Of a DNA stretch of 13,850 nucleotides, positions 13,202 through 13,850 are shown piece by piece. The stretch is taken from assembly GCA_022241475.1 (NCBI GenBank), contig JAKOMT010000002.1:227067-240916 (forward strand), in the 5' to 3' direction. Under the pieces are notes generated by a model. That model had not been told where the DNA came from. It ran no database searches and was given only the letters and a program-made list of their open reading frames with translations. Source of the DNA: Microvirga sp. (GTDB lineage: Bacteria > Pseudomonadota > Alphaproteobacteria > Rhizobiales > Beijerinckiaceae). Position numbers and translations under genes: made by a program. The stretch's first letter is position 1; each line of letters starts with the position of its first letter.

Positions 13202-13681
13202 TCACGCCAGCCGCCGCTCCAGCGTGATCATGTAGTCGCCGTAGCCCGCAGCCCGATACGCGGCGAGCGCGCCGGCGTTGGCGGACAGCGCGGCGACCGC
13301 GATCCTCGCGACCCCGCGCTCGCGGGCGCGCCGCTCCGCTTCCGCGATCAGCGAGCGCCCGACGCCGAGACCGCGCGAATACGCGTCGACGACGAGCTCC
13401 GCGATCATCGCGTAGTCGCGCCATTGCGGCAGCACATAGGGCTCGTCGCGCGCGAAGACGAGCGCGAGAAAGCCGATGACGCGCTCCTCCTCGCAGGCGA
13501 CGACGAGGCCGCCGCCACTCCGTCCGATCCGTTCCCGGTCGCGCTCGAGGCATTCGCGGGCCGCGGCGGGATCGGTGCGACGATCGTCGACGAGGTTCGC
13601 TTCATATTGATTGAGCGCGTCGATCAGGGCGACGATCGCGTCGTCGTCGGCCGGGCTCGCGTCGCGGATGACGAAGGCCAT
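13202..13681 (-). CDS. GNAT-family N-acetyltransferase
   Basis: 159 residues. The acetyl-CoA-binding motif A is ELVVDAYSRGLGVGRSLIAEAE (95-116), with R103-G-L-G-V-G108, and the following ARERGVARIAVAALSANAGALAAYRAAGYGDY is the usual motif B and end of the fold. The acceptor substrate cannot be told. It begins 4 nt after the stop of the upstream hydrolase gene (TGA gacg ATG), with GGGAG 9 nt before the start, lying inside the end of that gene, so the two are translationally coupled. Confidence 0.92.
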   Translation of the reverse strand: MAFVIRDASPADDDAIVALIDALNQYEANLVDDRRTDPAAARECLERDRERIGRSGGGLVVACEEERVIGFLALVFARDEPYVLPQWRDYAMIAELVVDAYSRGLGVGRSLIAEAERRARERGVARIAVAALSANAGALAAYRAAGYGDYMITLERRLA

Positions 13682-13685
13682 CGTC

Positions 13686-13850
13686 TCACTCTCCCGTTGG
13701 AAAAGCCTCGAAGACGGCTCCCGGCTGGCCGCGCTCCAGCGCGTCCTGCATGGCCCGCACGAGCGCGAAGCCGCCGTCTTCGAGCAGCGAGGAATGATTC
13801 GCGCCGGGAAACCGGGCGAAGCGTTTGGGCTCGGGCGCGGCGGCGAAGAG
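13686..13850 (-). CDS. Alpha/beta hydrolase, C-terminal end (runs off right edge)
   Basis: Only the last 54 codons are in the window: the frame opens at the edge with LFAAAPEPKRFARFPGANHSSLLEDGGF and ends EAFPTGE at TGA 13686-13688. The pattern 'APEPKRF-x3-PGAxH' followed by an acidic turn is typical of the catalytic-histidine strand and loop of BEM46/ABHD13-like serine hydrolases; the His in GANHSS would be the triad histidine. Nucleophile and acid lie outside the window, so the substrate cannot be guessed. It forms an operon with the GNAT gene downstream. Confidence 0.75.
   Translation of the reverse strand, partial: LFAAAPEPKRFARFPGANHSSLLEDGGFALVRAMQDALERGQPGAVFEAFPTGE

Overview
The window is ordinary-looking chromosomal DNA from a high-GC alphaproteobacterium, most likely of the order Hyphomicrobiales. 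This rests on base composition and on protein style: an AccD lacking most zinc-ribbon cysteines, an Atm1-like exporter, a short pyruvoyl-type phosphatidylserine decarboxylase, a DUF454/YbaN protein and a LuxI/LuxR pair of alphaproteobacterial type. I see no tRNA, rRNA, transposon, integron or CRISPR. The genus cannot be fixed from sequence reading alone.

Left part (1-2707). An Atm1-type ABC exporter gene leaves the left edge on the minus strand. Diverging from it is a two-gene operon on the plus strand: a Tat-exported Acg/nitroreductase-like flavoprotein and a MarR regulator overlapping it by ATGA. Its promoter contains two near-identical, oppositely oriented 14-bp boxes 20 bp apart, which suggests MarR autoregulation. 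A YbaN-like membrane protein converges on it.

Quorum-sensing part (2740-4545, minus strand). luxR is followed by a 20-bp palindrome (candidate lux box), then luxI, then a 63-codon gene of unknown function 11 nt after luxI, then a convincing U-tailed terminator. A hairpin in the luxR leader contains its Shine-Dalgarno sequence. Upstream lies sodB (Fe-type superoxide dismutase) with its own hairpin terminator.

Middle (5452-6969, plus strand). A single gene encodes an unrecognised 485-residue protein: hydrophobic N-terminal segments, a very long Asp/Glu/Pro/Ala-rich tail carrying period-15-bp repeats, and a short folded-looking C-terminal module.

Right part. Six genes run co-directionally on the minus strand: accD, folC, psd, pssA, maf and yacG, covering fatty-acid initiation, folate polyglutamylation, phosphatidylethanolamine synthesis, nucleotide sanitation and a gyrase-inhibitor zinc protein. 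Their gaps are 16 to 90 nt, so they may be partly co-transcribed. Diverging from accD is a site-2 protease with two CBS domains. A GNAT acetyltransferase and the end of an alpha/beta-hydrolase gene, 4 nt apart, fill the right edge.

The most promising places for something undescribed are the luxI-linked 63-residue protein, the luxR leader hairpin, the MarR double operator and the repetitive acidic membrane protein. Nothing here is an obvious new defence or mobile system.
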